NCBI GenBank assembly: GCA_024516035.1
Contig: CM044959.1
Span: 20,294,525 to 20,358,524, forward strand
Direction: 5' to 3'
DNA from: Bactericera cockerelli
Lineage: Eukaryota > Arthropoda > Insecta > Hemiptera > Triozidae
DNA length: 64,000 nucleotides
Positions 27,701 to 32,176 of the stretch are shown piece after piece; positions within the stretch are counted from its first letter, which is position 1; each line of letters begins with the position of its first letter. The position numbers and the translations under genes are program-made. The notes below the pieces were generated by a model. That model ran no database searches. It was not told the DNA's origin and saw nothing but the letters and a program-made list of their open reading frames with translations.

Positions 27701-29617
27701 TTAAGAAGCGCACATAGTGGTTCGTGCTTGCTGAGAATCTTTGAAACTCACATACGACTAACCTTAAAACTTGAATACTTCGGGAAGGAGTTGAGATACA
27801 GATACGACAGTTCGTGACGTGAAAAAGGAAGAATGTGCGCTTCTTAACTGAAAATGGCAAAATTTGCAGATACGACAGTTTGTGTTTGCAGCGGCGATAT
27901 GTGTGTTGATCATAAGAGTGTGTCACAATTTCCCAAGCCCGAATTTGATATTCTTGGGACTCGAACCACCGACCTTCAGGTTACAAATCGGCCGCATTAT
28001 CGATTAAGCTACAGAGGTCGGTGTCCACTACTACAACAACATTTCTTACCTTTTGTGACTATCCCGGGCAGGGAGGTTCTGGGCGCTGTCAATGAGGATC
28101 TAGGTTTGGCTGACATCAGGGAAGTTGAGGACGCCTTGGAATGCATCTATGAAAGCAAAAGACAAAATGAAAGCTGAAGACACAATAATAATATGTGAGT
28201 TTTTATGCTAAAAAAAGCTACTATTTATTTGGGGGGTGTGGGATTGATATCATGGCACGCGGATATCCGAACCCACTAAAACCCTAGCTTCCTCTTGCAG
28301 AAGTTTATGACCCCGGAAACGTATCACATTACTTCGATGTATAATATGTGACTACGGTCACATCTTTTGCCAAACCAACTGATCGCTTACTCGTAATGCT
28401 TCCAGTAGTCGCTATCCATACTATTACATATCTCATAGTACTTATCTCAATTTCCCTTACGAGATGTGAGAGTAAAAGAGGTAAATTTGACTTGGAAATT
28501 TTCTCTTACATCCAGGTTTTTCTTATATCCGGTTGATTTATTAATATCCATGTTCGCCTGTATTAAAATATCATTATTTGAATGAATGTTGAACCTGGAA
28601 AATAACCTCTTTATAAGAGAAGCCTAACCGGCATATAAGAGAGAAAGATTCGGGTCCCTTGAGTACTCTTATATCCATGCTTGACTGTATTAAAATATCA
28701 TTAATGTAATGATGTATGAAAACTTATGACTCACAGCCTTCATCTCATCCATGACGTCATCCACCATCTGGATAGTTCTCTGTGAGTCAAGAGCCTGGTC
28801 CCTGTGTCTTCTGCGGGCAATGTCCAAGTATGAAGACTTGAGGCTGTCAGGAAAGAAATATTATGTTTCTGTCATTCAAGCACATTTTTGGTTTCTTTCA
28901 AATTCGAGTAAATAAATGATTCAAAAAGTTGGTCTAATCGGGACCCTCGAAAATACCGGTAATTTGGAGCCGGGTTCCAAAAAGTTCAAGTTATCAACAA
29001 CAAAAAAATATTTGAGTAAACCACTATTATTTTTATTCTAAGAAAAGGTTGTTCTCTAACTTTTTTTTGTATCTTTAACCAATTCAAAGAAGCGGCCCTT
29101 GCGGCCGATGCAATCGGACTTGTATCTTTTATCAGTTCTACTTTCAAAACAAATCCAACGCCGTCACATGTCGCTATTCATGTACTTTCAGTTACAACAT
29201 TGACCCCAGATTGAGGATCCTCTCGACCCCCTCAGGACTATAACCAGAGTTTTGCATGCCACACCCGTGTGGTATTGATACTGTATCATTACTTCAATAG
29301 TTATTTCAGGCGGTGATTTTTTCTTCTTTTTTGTTTAATGCCTCTTGAAGATTCAAGTCATTAGAGACGGGGTTTCACTTCTTACTCTCAAAATTTCATT
29401 AGCATAAATAAATTAATAAAATAGGTACTAACCTGCGGGGTTCATACGTCGAGCGTATGGGAGGTAGTTGGTTCTGATACTTCAATCGCTTCTCAAACTT
29501 GTTGGTGTCTTCCAGGGTTCGAGCCCCCAGCCCCTCTTCTAAAGAGACATCTCTCAGTTTGACCTTACCGGGGTGAATGGGTTGTGAACCGCTGGCTTGC
29601 TTTCTTTTCTTATCCAT
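547..29617 (-). CDS. axonemal dynein heavy chain, N-terminal part (19 exons, 5' complete, 3' off window)
   Basis: Force-generating heavy chain of an axonemal (ciliary or flagellar) dynein. Exons in transcript order: 29617-29433, 28843-28735, 28146-28050, 27013-26921, 26030-25892, 25315-25165, 24053-23922, 22501-22358, 20920-20755, 18118-18013, 16189-16012, 14474-14308, 13647-13525, 12431-12244, 9368-9194, 7712-7481, 5152-5000, 4363-4235, 702-547. All junctions are GT-AG and all phases agree, giving 2823 nt (941 codons) from the ATG. Family evidence: residues about 208-225 (IVPFDRADKTNLFTIS) match the tail motif of single-headed inner-arm dyneins (DNAH6/3/7/12/1 group); about 760-800 give the DQDLL..ELY.LIEEF pattern; about 878-935 give YKNYQKNF and the W.RKLEEW..CPFQDLD pattern at the start of the linker (DHC_N2). 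Family members are about 4,000 residues, so the six AAA modules must lie left of position 547. I lean to DNAH6-like; the exact subfamily is not proven. Confidence 0.9.
684..3333. repeat. 56-bp minisatellite built on the exon 19 splice acceptor (about 47 copies)
   Basis: Consensus unit 56 bp (for example starts at 1095 and 1151), with shorter variants (no TGTCGGT) and a variant carrying GGTCTCAGGTGCATG. Read on the minus strand, each full unit contains an acceptor (ttaccccag|gta) and the first 26 nt of dynein exon 19 followed by about 30 nt of intron. The real exon is the terminal copy at the left edge. Short open frames here (VEPTEYPLL repeats) are by-products. Confidence 0.95.
3334..3615 (+). 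repeat. SINE family A (tRNA-derived), inserted in the satellite
   Basis: Box B GGTTCGATCCCC at about 3375 with a downstream SINE body and a (TTA)n tail. Flanked by target duplications acatttactacaag (3320-3333) and acatttacaacaag (3616-3629), which are satellite sequence, so it jumped into the array. One satellite variant continues to about 3670. Confidence 0.88.
3748..4011 (-). repeat. SINE family G (tRNA-derived)
   Basis: tRNA-like head in minus orientation (CCTAGCGGTA.CATGC, GGTTCGAATCC) at 3940-4011. Flanking duplications tgaacaacaaataa at 3734-3747 and 4012-4025. Its tail shares the 'TGACATAATAAC'-type end with family A in the second copy. Confidence 0.85.
4235..4363 (-). CDS. dynein exon 18
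   Basis: Residues 847-889. Ends NSYKNYQKNF, the near-invariant 'Y..YQK.F' motif of dynein heavy chains just before the linker. Acceptor gttttccag, donor cgga|gtgagt. Confidence 0.92.
4364..4999 (-). other. dynein intron, no other feature seen
   Basis: AT-rich intron between exons 17 and 18. No repeat family recognised except an A-run at 4952-4977. Confidence 0.5.
5000..5152 (-). CDS. dynein exon 17
   Basis: Residues 796-846. VVTDLLHNLHSKIDSLVADR, then IHRDIENLMDRIEDIKTKAE; heptad-like helices typical of the region before the linker. The acceptor is preceded by three copies of a 20-bp unit that supplies its pyrimidine tract (5158-5224). Confidence 0.9.
5158..5226. repeat. 20-bp tandem repeat (3 copies) at the exon 17 acceptor
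   Basis: Unit like ataaacaaaagtaatggagc, period 20. It begins within 6 nt of the exon 17 acceptor, so on the minus strand each copy supplies a pyrimidine-rich tract. Confidence 0.85.
5325..6205. mobile_element. split DNA-element remnant (GCGGCCGGTG ends)
   Basis: Left part 5325-5450 (gcggccggtgggaaaatg, gggggtgctgcc) and right part about 6090-6205 (acagcttttcgtctag, cactggccgcgcc) match, in inverse order, the compact element at 40673-40940. About 600 bp of other DNA sits between the halves, including the block at 5855-6085. Confidence 0.55.
5855..6085 (+). repeat. dispersed repeat tail (ctagcgggctgtcgcccg...gtcagtcagtgag)
   Basis: Begins tcactagcgggctgtcgccc and ends with a gtcagtcagtgagtcagtca run and a TATATATTAAGAT tail. 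This resembles the 3' ends of RTE-like LINE or SINE copies common in arthropods. A short related start occurs at 10910. Confidence 0.45.
6541..7416. repeat. 438-bp tandem duplication carrying exon 16 3' end and donor
   Basis: Two units (6541-6978, 6979-7416) with nearly identical sequence, and a third start at 7417 that runs into the true exon. Each unit holds one long (about 110 nt) and one short (about 65 nt) copy of the 3' end of dynein exon 16 with its donor, on the minus strand. They lack an acceptor and lie downstream of the real donor, so they are pseudo-exon fragments. Confidence 0.92.
7481..7712 (-). CDS. dynein exon 16
   Basis: Residues 718-795. SHLMEYLAFLDSLVTQVELL and DQDLLYCQELYALIEEFDIK fit the conserved '.L..YL..L......L......LY.LI..F.I..P.ED' region of the dynein tail. 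Acceptor ttatttcag, donor tatg|gtgagt. Parts of its 3' end plus the donor recur four times in the next intron (6600-7395). Confidence 0.92.
7727..7866 (-). repeat. SINE family B (tRNA-derived)
   Basis: Minus-strand head 'CCGACCTCAGTAGCTTGAT' with box B GGTTCAAGTCC, then the body ending in 'TTAACACAAATATGA'. Near full length. Confidence 0.85.
7903..7993 (-). repeat. SINE family E, 3'-truncated
   Basis: Minus-strand head: box A TAGTCAAGTGGTTAAG.GC, box B GGTTTGAATCC. Only the tRNA-like part remains. Confidence 0.75.
7998..8148 (-). repeat. SINE family C, 5'-truncated at box B
   Basis: Body and tail 'GGGCAGTATAAATAAGGCGATATTATTATTA' in minus orientation, broken inside GGTTCGA. The junction runs straight into cactctgaaataata, which also sits at the exon 16 acceptor (7709), suggesting a template-switch duplication. 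Confidence 0.78.
8155..8366 (-). repeat. SINE family C (tRNA-derived), near full length
   Basis: Minus-strand head 'TGTCCCGGTAGCCTAGTGGTAAAGGCGG' region with box B GGTTCGAAACCC, then body with 'CTCCCATTTGGGATTTTTACCAC' and a (TTA)n tail. Confidence 0.88.
8830..9077 (-). repeat. SINE family D (tRNA head, shared body)
   Basis: Minus orientation. Head partly decayed; body 'CAGGCTGGGTGAGGTTAATG' and 'GTAGCTGGTACGATTCCCAG' clear at 8920-8990. Confidence 0.82.
9194..9368 (-). CDS. dynein exon 15
   Basis: Residues 660-718. Helical/coiled stretch EEYREMMEKYETQVADLTKL, then LGLYLLQMQNLTQMLMPKAE, the family's '..G...V.....L...L.PK...LL' pattern. Acceptor cgtctag, donor ctga|gtgagt. Confidence 0.9.
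9442..9572. mobile_element. MITE family M2
   Basis: About 130 bp with ends tcaatagacgtttttg and gtctattaatttcgccc. The same element, inverted, lies at 24241-24372; half copies at about 15385-15410. Confidence 0.6.
9612..10165 (+). repeat. dispersed repeat R1
   Basis: About 550 bp shared with 31137-31745 and partly with 28921-29115. Landmarks: aaatctggtgt near the start, gcggccgatttgaa in the middle, and a 'gacacacaaacgaacgcacg' run near the end. No open frame; perhaps a LINE or DNA-element fragment. Confidence 0.7.
10166..10955. other. intron DNA with a half MITE
   Basis: Intron between exons 14 and 15. 10795-10860 resembles one end of MITE M3 (gggccgaattata). Otherwise nothing recognised. 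Confidence 0.45.
10960..12120. repeat. 35-bp minisatellite built on the exon 14 splice donor (about 33 copies)
   Basis: Period exactly 35 (for example 11066, 11101). On the minus strand each unit reads gggagagaaga|gtaagcat then about 16 nt of intron, identical to the last 11 nt of dynein exon 14 and its donor. The true donor is the outermost copy at 12243. Units differ by single bases (catctc, cttatc, cgcc). Confidence 0.95.
12121..12229 (-). mobile_element. short insert with T-run and 26-A run
   Basis: About 109 bp that interrupts the 35-bp array between the last unit and exon 14, flanked by acaggaatgctt on both sides (satellite sequence, possibly a target duplication). It ends in poly(A) on the plus strand (12203-12230). 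Source unknown. Confidence 0.55.
12244..12431 (-). CDS. dynein exon 14, flanked on both sides by tandem arrays
   Basis: Residues 597-660 (LLERLRGQLDGKFLRNSQAL, DVYVRRFEDIRTSFKD). The donor gaaga|gtaagc gives a reading continuous with exon 15. The donor and about 11 nt of this exon are repeated about 33 times in the downstream intron. The upstream intron begins with a 102-bp array within about 10 nt of the acceptor. Confidence 0.88.
12441..12960. repeat. 102-bp minisatellite at the exon 14 acceptor (about 5 copies)
   Basis: Unit starts ggatgtaagagattacgata and contains a hairpin, acctaacatgattgttaggt. It begins within 10 nt of the exon 14 acceptor. The unit edge (gttggatgtaagagatta) resembles the LINE-tail start gttgggtggaagagattg, and the array ends in a real LINE tail at 12942. 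Confidence 0.92.
12942..13120 (+). repeat. LINE 3' tail (family L)
   Basis: Starts gttgggtggaagagattgcc, then 'ataaccccgc...tttagttaggacata', AT-rich to about 13120. The same block occurs at 22020, 32636, 46240, 46566 and 49033. Confidence 0.65.
13121..13524. other. intron DNA with a decayed tRNA-like head
   Basis: 13445-13515 holds a minus-strand tRNA-like box B (GGTTCAAATCC), too decayed to place in a family. Rest unremarkable. Confidence 0.4.
13525..13647 (-). CDS. dynein exon 13
   Basis: Residues 556-597 (PILRGEKCHYRLGGNGPSFK, then KLLAEKYEGLMEPWPFV). Acceptor ccattttcag, donor caa|gtaagg. Phase 2 in, phase 2 out. Confidence 0.86.
13648..14307 (-). other. dynein intron, no feature seen
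   Basis: AT-rich intron between exons 12 and 13 with several A/T runs. No repeat family recognised. Confidence 0.5.
14308..14474 (-). CDS. dynein exon 12
   Basis: Residues 501-556, beginning SPLFLISISTSLSDFVFRPL. 'PLF.I.....S..F.F.P' is the DHC_N1-type tail motif. The acceptor (catgtttcag) is 15 nt from a 180-bp pentanucleotide array in the upstream intron (14489-14667). Confidence 0.88.
14489..14667. repeat. (ATAGA)n pentanucleotide microsatellite
   Basis: About 36 uninterrupted units beginning 15 nt from the acceptor of dynein exon 12. Followed by the tail of a C-family SINE (14668-14740). Confidence 0.97.
14985..15275 (-). repeat. SINE family G (tRNA-derived)
   Basis: Minus orientation. 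Head TGACCTTGGCCTAGCGGTAG at about 15255-15275, box B GGTTCGAATTCC, tail with 'TTGTGACATAATAAC'. The most intact copy of this family here. Confidence 0.87.
15493..15710 (+). repeat. SINE family E (tRNA-derived)
   Basis: Head gtgcactggtagtcaagtgg, box B GGTTCGAATCC, body with 'tttgtgaccacataataata' and an end 'ctaaagagtatt'. Full length. Confidence 0.87.
15786..15927. mobile_element. MITE family M3
   Basis: About 140 bp with inverted ends gggccgaattataaaac and gttttataatttggacc. Other copies at 40488-40612 and 56050-56186. Confidence 0.7.
16012..16189 (-). CDS. dynein exon 11
   Basis: Residues 441-500. FILRVDYVMQSTLKELLENS and the acidic tail DEIDRILEEERPDEPK. The block resembles the conserved helix ahead of 'PLF.I.L' in dynein tails. 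Acceptor cctctcag, donor aag|gtatgt. Confidence 0.87.
16250..16495. mobile_element. MITE family M1, 7-bp target duplication
   Basis: 246 bp with inverted ends CATAGCGTGTA and ..ACGCTATG, flanked by direct gtatcag (16243-16249, 16496-16502). The second copy is at 30053-30287. Confidence 0.8.
16503..17545. other. AT-rich intron without recognised feature
   Basis: Long A/T-rich stretch with many TAATTA and poly-T runs. The phrase 'cgcgcgtgtac' appears at about 16772 and 17467, hinting at an old duplication. No exon or family recognised. Confidence 0.45.
17560..17712 (+). repeat. SINE family B with target duplication
   Basis: Head ccgacctcaataggttgatc, box B ggttcaagtcc. Direct aagttgacccttga at 17546-17559 and 17713-17726. 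A family E SINE starts right after the second copy. Confidence 0.85.
17727..17950 (+). repeat. SINE family E (tRNA-derived)
   Basis: Head ctgtgcactggtagtcaagt, box B ggttcgaatcg, body and 'ctaaagagtattattatt' end. Abuts the family B copy. Confidence 0.85.
18013..18118 (-). CDS. dynein exon 10
   Basis: Residues 406-441 (MLVSSSNVFNQPETPENFRF, then SRVLQKKEICDRVSR). Acceptor catacccag, donor ccg|gtgagt. Phase 1 in, phase 2 out. Confidence 0.82.
18185..18345 (-). repeat. SINE family A, decayed
   Basis: Body 'TCGGGGTCCACTCATATCTCGTAAGG' region recognisable in minus orientation; the tRNA head is badly eroded. Confidence 0.55.
18555..18685 (-). repeat. 5S-rRNA-derived SINE (family S), decayed
   Basis: Minus orientation: 5S-like 'GGCGCGTTGAATGTACCAAT' and 'ACCGAAGTTAAACAACGTT', then the D/S shared body (CAGGCTGGGTGAGGTTAA). 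Confidence 0.65.
18728..19056 (+). repeat. SINE family D, long-tail form
   Basis: Head cagcctccgtggcgtaatgg, box B GAGTTCAACTCC, shared body, then a long tail (gggcatccagccataaaa ... caacctcaaccatgaggttg). The tail matches 56250-56400. Confidence 0.87.
19057..19690. other. intron DNA, no recognised feature
   Basis: AT-rich. Two related stretches (19378-19505 and 19537-19655, both starting 'agaccagtggcgt') look like an old duplication of about 160 bp. Nothing else seen. Confidence 0.45.
19698..19935 (+). repeat. SINE, divergent family A
   Basis: Head gtcatcgtggccgagtgttg, box B GGTTCGAATACC, body 'cggggtccactcatacc', family A end. Confidence 0.75.
20215..20350. mobile_element. hairpin element (foldback MITE)
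   Basis: Inverted arms: gtatttatgaacaaag ... tgtctcaagca and tgcttgagaca ... gttcataaatac, with a loop of about 30-40 bp. Confidence 0.65.
20394..20592 (+). repeat. SINE family A
   Basis: Head ccgtggcagagtgagttagc, box B GGTTCGATCCCC, body and 'cgaccattggcagaatcata'. Tail truncated. Confidence 0.84.
20623..20722 (-). repeat. SINE family D/S body fragment
   Basis: Only the shared body (minus: gggtgaggttaatgtgggta, gtacgattcccagcgaacgg). It lies between a SINE A copy and dynein exon 9. Confidence 0.75.
20755..20920 (-). CDS. dynein exon 9
   Basis: Residues 351-406 (DICISSTWQAIEDHRSHIHA, then IIVSMFQRMLERAGFTVDDK). Acceptor ctcccgag, donor agca|gtgagg. A truncated D-family SINE lies just downstream in the intron. 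Confidence 0.82.
21113..21430 (+). repeat. SINE family E, interrupted by a 95-bp insert
   Basis: Head at 21113 (cgtgcattggtagtcaagtt), insertion of T-rich DNA about 21136-21230, then the SINE resumes (ggcgctagtctggtaaccca) with box B GGTTCGAATCCC and the normal tail. Confidence 0.78.
21522..21815 (+). repeat. SINE family F (tRNA-derived)
   Basis: Head cgcacgattagctcagtggt, decayed box B (gggttggaatcc), body 'tttgtaagggataccttcc', 'cagcacctaaac', 'tactacgggatggg', end 'gtagctgctgtttcatgg'. Confidence 0.83.
22020..22199 (-). repeat. LINE 3' tail (family L)
   Basis: Minus orientation: start gggttgggtggaagagattg at 22199, then 'caataaccccgccctttagt', AT-rich to 22020. Confidence 0.65.
22358..22501 (-). 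CDS. dynein exon 8
   Basis: Residues 303-350 (LALQEIYVALQQILGLCFYE, then a Ser/Lys stretch and DLDVYKNYQ). The acceptor is gtccgcag and the donor is cag|gtttgtg, which is a weaker donor. Phase 0 at both ends. Confidence 0.83.
22559..22840 (-). repeat. SINE family A, full length
   Basis: Minus orientation: head gtcactgtggcagagtgagt, box B GGTTCGATTCCC, tail 'tgacataataacacaaagaa'. Lies within 60 bp of dynein exon 8's acceptor side. Confidence 0.87.
22960..23275 (+). repeat. SINE family D
   Basis: Head cagcctccgtgccgtaatga, box B GAGTTCGACTCC, shared body, then an end running to the (TA)n/A-run near 23280. Confidence 0.85.
23600..23754 (-). repeat. SINE, divergent family A
   Basis: Minus orientation: 'cagtcgtggtccagtgggca', box B GGTTTGATTCCC, body eroded. 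23475-23530 is a (TTC)n run with 'tactctgtcttatcccgc', the D-family long-tail end. Confidence 0.65.
23757..23946. repeat. 29-bp direct repeats flanking an insert at the exon 7 donor
   Basis: 23757-23785 and 23918-23946 are identical over 29 bp: 24 nt of dynein exon 7 plus its donor. The 132 bp between end in an AT-rich 'ataatataaataa', like a truncated retroelement. The repeats may be a long target duplication. Confidence 0.75.
23922..24053 (-). CDS. dynein exon 7
   Basis: Residues 259-302. FGTFQFSKFFYKWRNSLRW matches the 'F..W...K.F..WR..VR' helix of the family. The last 24 nt and the donor are repeated at 23757-23785 downstream in the intron, so the sequence offers two donor-like copies. 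This one keeps the frame with exon 8. Confidence 0.87.
24088..24237 (-). repeat. SINE family B
   Basis: Minus orientation: head ccgacctcagtagcttgatc, box B GGTTCAAGTCC, tail to 'aacacaaatatgataac'. Full length. Confidence 0.86.
24241..24372. mobile_element. MITE family M2
   Basis: Inverted ends gggcggaattaatagac and gtctattaattccaccc; about 130 bp. Inverse copy at 9442-9572. Confidence 0.72.
24417..24643 (+). repeat. 5S-rRNA-derived SINE (family S), best copy
   Basis: 5S-like head: gcaccggttctcgtaggatc and accgaagttaagcaaagtcc match the conserved internal part of 5S rRNA. The body 'acagggtgaggttaatgtgg' and 'cgaatggagggtaacacccc' is the one used by tRNA-headed family D. Poly(A)-like end. 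Confidence 0.8.
24645..24900 (-). repeat. SINE family F, head eroded
   Basis: Minus orientation: box B GGTTCGAACTCC, body 'gtttgtaagggatactttac', 'tactacgggataggaaagct', end 'gtagctgctgttttatgg'. Confidence 0.78.
25165..25315 (-). CDS. dynein exon 6
   Basis: Residues 208-258. IVPFDRADKTNLFTISSTGF fits the family pattern 'VV.Y..VN..DYYTIS..G', then EEWVAEYETTKQLMQ fits the following 'EW..E...F..L' helix. This exon carries the strongest family evidence in the tail. Confidence 0.88.
25892..26030 (-). CDS. dynein exon 5
   Basis: Residues 162-208. Contains EVDIDLLIEELRND followed by GKFYYLKSASRVHPFRFK, the start of the conserved 'F.YL......NPYNL.VV' block of inner-arm dynein tails. The acceptor is ccctcag and the donor is caa|gtgagt. 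Confidence 0.85.
26093..26315 (+). repeat. SINE family C, full length
   Basis: Head tgtcccggtagctcagtggt, box B GGTTCGAAACCC, body ctcccatttgaaatttttac, tail ataaataagacgatatta. Best copy for the tRNA-like head. Confidence 0.88.
26440..26545 (+). repeat. SINE family B, 5'-truncated
   Basis: Begins just before box B (ggtggttcaagtccc) and runs to 'aacacaaatatgtta'. Confidence 0.75.
26546..26920 (-). other. dynein intron, no feature seen
   Basis: Unremarkable AT-rich intron between exons 4 and 5. Confidence 0.5.
26921..27013 (-). CDS. dynein exon 4
   Basis: Residues 131-161, Ser/Lys-rich (SSSKKTTPQSYSSARNSRIS). The acceptor is tttccag and the donor is gtg|gtaagt. Phase 1 in and phase 1 out match its neighbours. 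Low sequence complexity means the call rests on splice sites and frame. Confidence 0.68.
27150..27525 (+). repeat. 5S-rRNA-derived SINE (family S), interrupted by a SINE B
   Basis: Head 'agcgttgatggcatgtttaa', 'cagttctcgttctgtcaccg', 'aagttatgcaacgtcc'; shared body; the end resumes at 27487 (gaaagcgacgctaacg). A family B SINE (27372-27472) splits it, with actgacatgcagtt duplicated at 27358-27371 and 27473-27486. Confidence 0.78.
27372..27472 (-). repeat. SINE family B nested in a 5S SINE, internal deletion
   Basis: Minus orientation; the box B region is deleted but the ends remain. The 14-bp target duplication around it dates it as younger than its host. Confidence 0.8.
27645..27903. mobile_element. 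MITE with about 67-bp inverted repeats
   Basis: Arms catatcgccgctgcaaacac ... gttaagaagcgcaca and its near-perfect inverse at 27835-27901; loop about 120 bp. No clear target duplication seen. Overlapping open frames on both strands are by-products. Confidence 0.82.
27930..28021 (-). repeat. SINE family B, head only
   Basis: Minus orientation: ccgacctctgtagcttaatc, box B GGTTCGAGTCC. It sits 29 bp beyond the end of dynein exon 3. Confidence 0.75.
28050..28146 (-). CDS. dynein exon 3
   Basis: Residues 99-131, Ser/Pro/Arg-rich and probably disordered (SAKPRSSLTAPRTSLPGIVT). The acceptor is ctttcatag and the donor is aaag|gtaaga. It leaves phase 1, completed by exon 4. Confidence 0.7.
28200..28734 (-). 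other. dynein intron with decayed SINE A fragment
   Basis: 28350-28475 shows remnants of family A in minus orientation ('cgtaagggaaattgagataa'). Two related stretches (28555-28620, 28680-28715: 'tgtattaaaatatcattat') suggest a small duplication. Otherwise nothing. Confidence 0.4.
28735..28843 (-). CDS. dynein exon 2
   Basis: Residues 62-98, including LDIARRRHRDQALDSQRTIQ and VDDVMDEMKA, a charged probably helical segment. The acceptor is ctgacag and the donor is gct|gtgagt. The frame is continuous with exons 1 and 3. Confidence 0.78.
28921..29115 (+). repeat. dispersed repeat R1, internal fragment
   Basis: Matches the middle of 9612-10165 (aaaagttggtctaatcggga, aattcaaagaagcggccctt). Confidence 0.72.
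29433..29617 (-). CDS. dynein exon 1 (start codon)
   Basis: Residues 1-62. The ATG at 29617 follows an A-rich leader. The peptide is basic and low in complexity (starts MDKKRKQASGSQPIHPGK) and has a proline/arginine stretch before the donor (cag|gttagt). It ends in phase 2 and joins exon 2 to form a serine codon. No upstream promoter motif was recognised. Confidence 0.82.
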
Positions 29618-30052
29618 TTTATTTTTTACTAATCAAGGTGATCAAATTAGAATTCCATTGAGGCACATTTTAGATTTTAAGTAGTCTAATTTTATATCTA
29701 GACATAACAAAATCTGACACAAGTAAAGTAAAAGATAATACAAGCGGACGGACACACAGATGAAATCGATGACATACAAATTAATATACGTGAATATACT
29801 AATAAGCCGTATTAATTTCAAAAAGTGGTTTACATTGAAGTTTACCAGTTTTTGAGAACGGAGACAATTCACTTGAATAAAAAAATTGTTACGAAGTAGT
29901 TTATTGCAGTAAATTATTAGGAACGTTTCTGGGGAAAGCTTTGTCTGTGCTGTTGAGATTAAACAGCAGATAAGTAAACAACTATCTCGTATCCATGACA
30001 ACCTGATAGATGCTGTTATTCTGCCGAACTCTCCGGACTCTGAGCATTTAAG

Positions 30053-30287
30053 CATAGCGTGTAGATTTAAGAAGTGTGGAAACGAACCTTAGTTGCATGG
30101 AAACGCCACATAGCGCGACACCATCCCAAAGGAGTGAATATTTCTCGCGGTCTATTTATGTTTATGTTTACATTTGATACGTGTGAGGGACGAGGAGAGG
30201 AGACTCCTTTGCGATACTAGCGCTGAGGACGCCACGATGTAGGCCGGCGGGGGATGGTTTCCACACTTCTTAATTCTACACGCTTTG
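30053..30287. mobile_element. MITE family M1, 7-bp target duplication
   Basis: 235 bp, ends CATAGCGTGTAG and CTACACGCTTTG, flanked by direct atttaag (30046-30052, 30288-30294). It lies 436 bp upstream of the dynein start codon, so it may sit in or near that promoter. Confidence 0.82.
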
Positions 30288-32176
30288 ATTTAAGCATTAA
30301 TGATTACAATTTTCATTTCCTATAGCGTCCCTTGTTCAAACGAGGTTCGCATTATTCTGAAAAACATTAGCTGCATTTCTAACCATGCCTGACAACAACT
30401 TAACACTGATTAAAATTTTGAAGGCGTTATTCTATATTCTACAGGTAAAATAAAGAGAAAACAAGCATTTTCGGGCAGTTTTTTATTGTTTTTTTTTTAT
30501 AAAATTATAAAAAATGAGAAAAATAAAAATAGTCTTGAGTAAAAAAAATAATAGTTCATTCTTGCCTGCGGGTTACAGAATTTATACTATCACGTTTTAA
30601 GACTATAGTCAAATTATAAGGTAATGAATGTTCAGAAGAAATTGTCATTTCAAATTCCTTTTAAAAATTGTGGCATTTAAATTTTATAGTTTCATTGTTC
30701 AAAGTAAGAACACCAAAGTGTGATCCGACACATGAGAAATGTATCTAAATTAGCACTCCGTCATAAATAACTGTTTACATTGCACACAGGATTAGCATGT
30801 TAAACAATTTATAATTGCAAGTAAAAAAATATCAGCGAGCAAGGTTTAATACTAGGTCTAAAATTAAAACAATACTGTAATGATGAAACTTTATGAACAG
30901 CAAGGAAAAAGGAACCCTTGCACATCTCAATAAAAAGCCAGTTTTTGCTCAATATTTAGAGCCAGTCTCAATAAAATAGTGATAATTAATTATAGCACTA
31001 AAAAAGTTTCGGTAAGATATTAAAACGTAACAATTTTAAAGAATAAACAAAAACTTAACATAACATGAGGTAAATAATTTATTTGTACTTATAAAAAAAT
31101 TATTGCTTCAACTATCATAAATAATAGTCCTAAGCAAAAAAAATCTGGTGTAAACATCACACGACTTTCCTTATCCCCCAAAAAGAAGTTGAATTCCGCC
31201 ACTGGTGACTAAACGGTAACAGATAGTTAAAAATCAGTGCCTAATTCGTAATCAGCACCTCAAAATCATTGGATTTGATATGTCGCAACCCCCATCTAGG
31301 GTGAATAATAAAAAAGTTAGTCCAAGCGGGTCCCCCCAAAATACCGGTAAATTGGGGCCGGGTTCCAAAAAGTTCAAGATATCAAAAAAATGATCAAAGT
31401 AAACCCCTATTATTTTTTTAATCCGAGAAAATTTTGTTCTCTAACTTTTTTTGTATCTTTAACCAATTCAAAGAAGCGGCGGTTGCGGCCGATTTCAAAT
31501 AAAAGTTTCGTGGTTCGTCTGGTGTATAAAATTAATTTGTATTCCAAATTCCAAGTCTGTAGCTCTTACCGTTCTCGAGATATCCTGTTTACACACAGAC
31601 ACACAGACAGACGCACGGACCAATGGCTGAAAACAACTTTTTTGGTATCCTGAGGCTATGATTCGTCCAGAAATGTGAAAAACTGGGTAGGTCAAATTTT
31701 CGACGAATACAATACTTTCCTTATTATAGGATAAGGAAAGTAAAAATTCAATTGCCATATAATCACAATTAATACAATGTCTCGTGGGTTGAAATTTTTA
31801 TGAAATATTTGACAGCTTTGACATTGATTATAGTAACCTAATCCCCTTCCCTAGTAGTAGGAACGAGTCATCTTCAATTTATGAGAGACAAATTGTCACA
31901 AATGAAGTCAACTCTAAATCAGATGAGATCTGATAAAGCTATTTATACAAAATCTATACAAAAATCATACAAGGTTTAAAATAAAACAACAACTTTGATG
32001 AAACAATGAAATTATTAATGTGTAAAATGCACACATCAAACAATTCTTCATTCGATCAATTAATAAATCTAACATAACAGAGTAACTCTTAAAAATGAGA
32101 CACAACCTCAAGGAGTATAATTATTATGTACAGATGGGTAGTAACAATGTCCAAGGCAGATTTCTCTACTTTAATT
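30288..32176 (-). other. 3' UTR of the LOTUS/Tudor gene and intergenic DNA
   Basis: No coding exon seen. AT-rich DNA after the stop at 32177, with a repeat copy at 31137-31745. On the minus strand an AATAAA lies near 30480-30487, one of several possible poly(A) signals; the true end of the transcript is not decided by the sequence. The dynein promoter should lie between here and 29618, but I recognise no core element. Confidence 0.45.
31137..31745 (+). repeat. dispersed repeat R1, longest copy
   Basis: Same order as 9612-10165. Ends 'ttccttattataggataagg', which pairs with 'ctttccttatcccc' near its start, so the element may have short inverted ends. Confidence 0.72.

Noticed and set aside
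27594..28177. Opposing open frames of 64-110 codons
   Set aside because: They are mirror translations of the long-armed MITE and its flanks; the plus-strand frame at 27854 overlaps dynein exon 3 antisense.
29642..30055. 137-codon minus-strand open frame upstream of the dynein start
   Set aside because: AT-driven composition (Leu/Ile/Cys-rich), overlaps a MITE end, no domain and no splice support.
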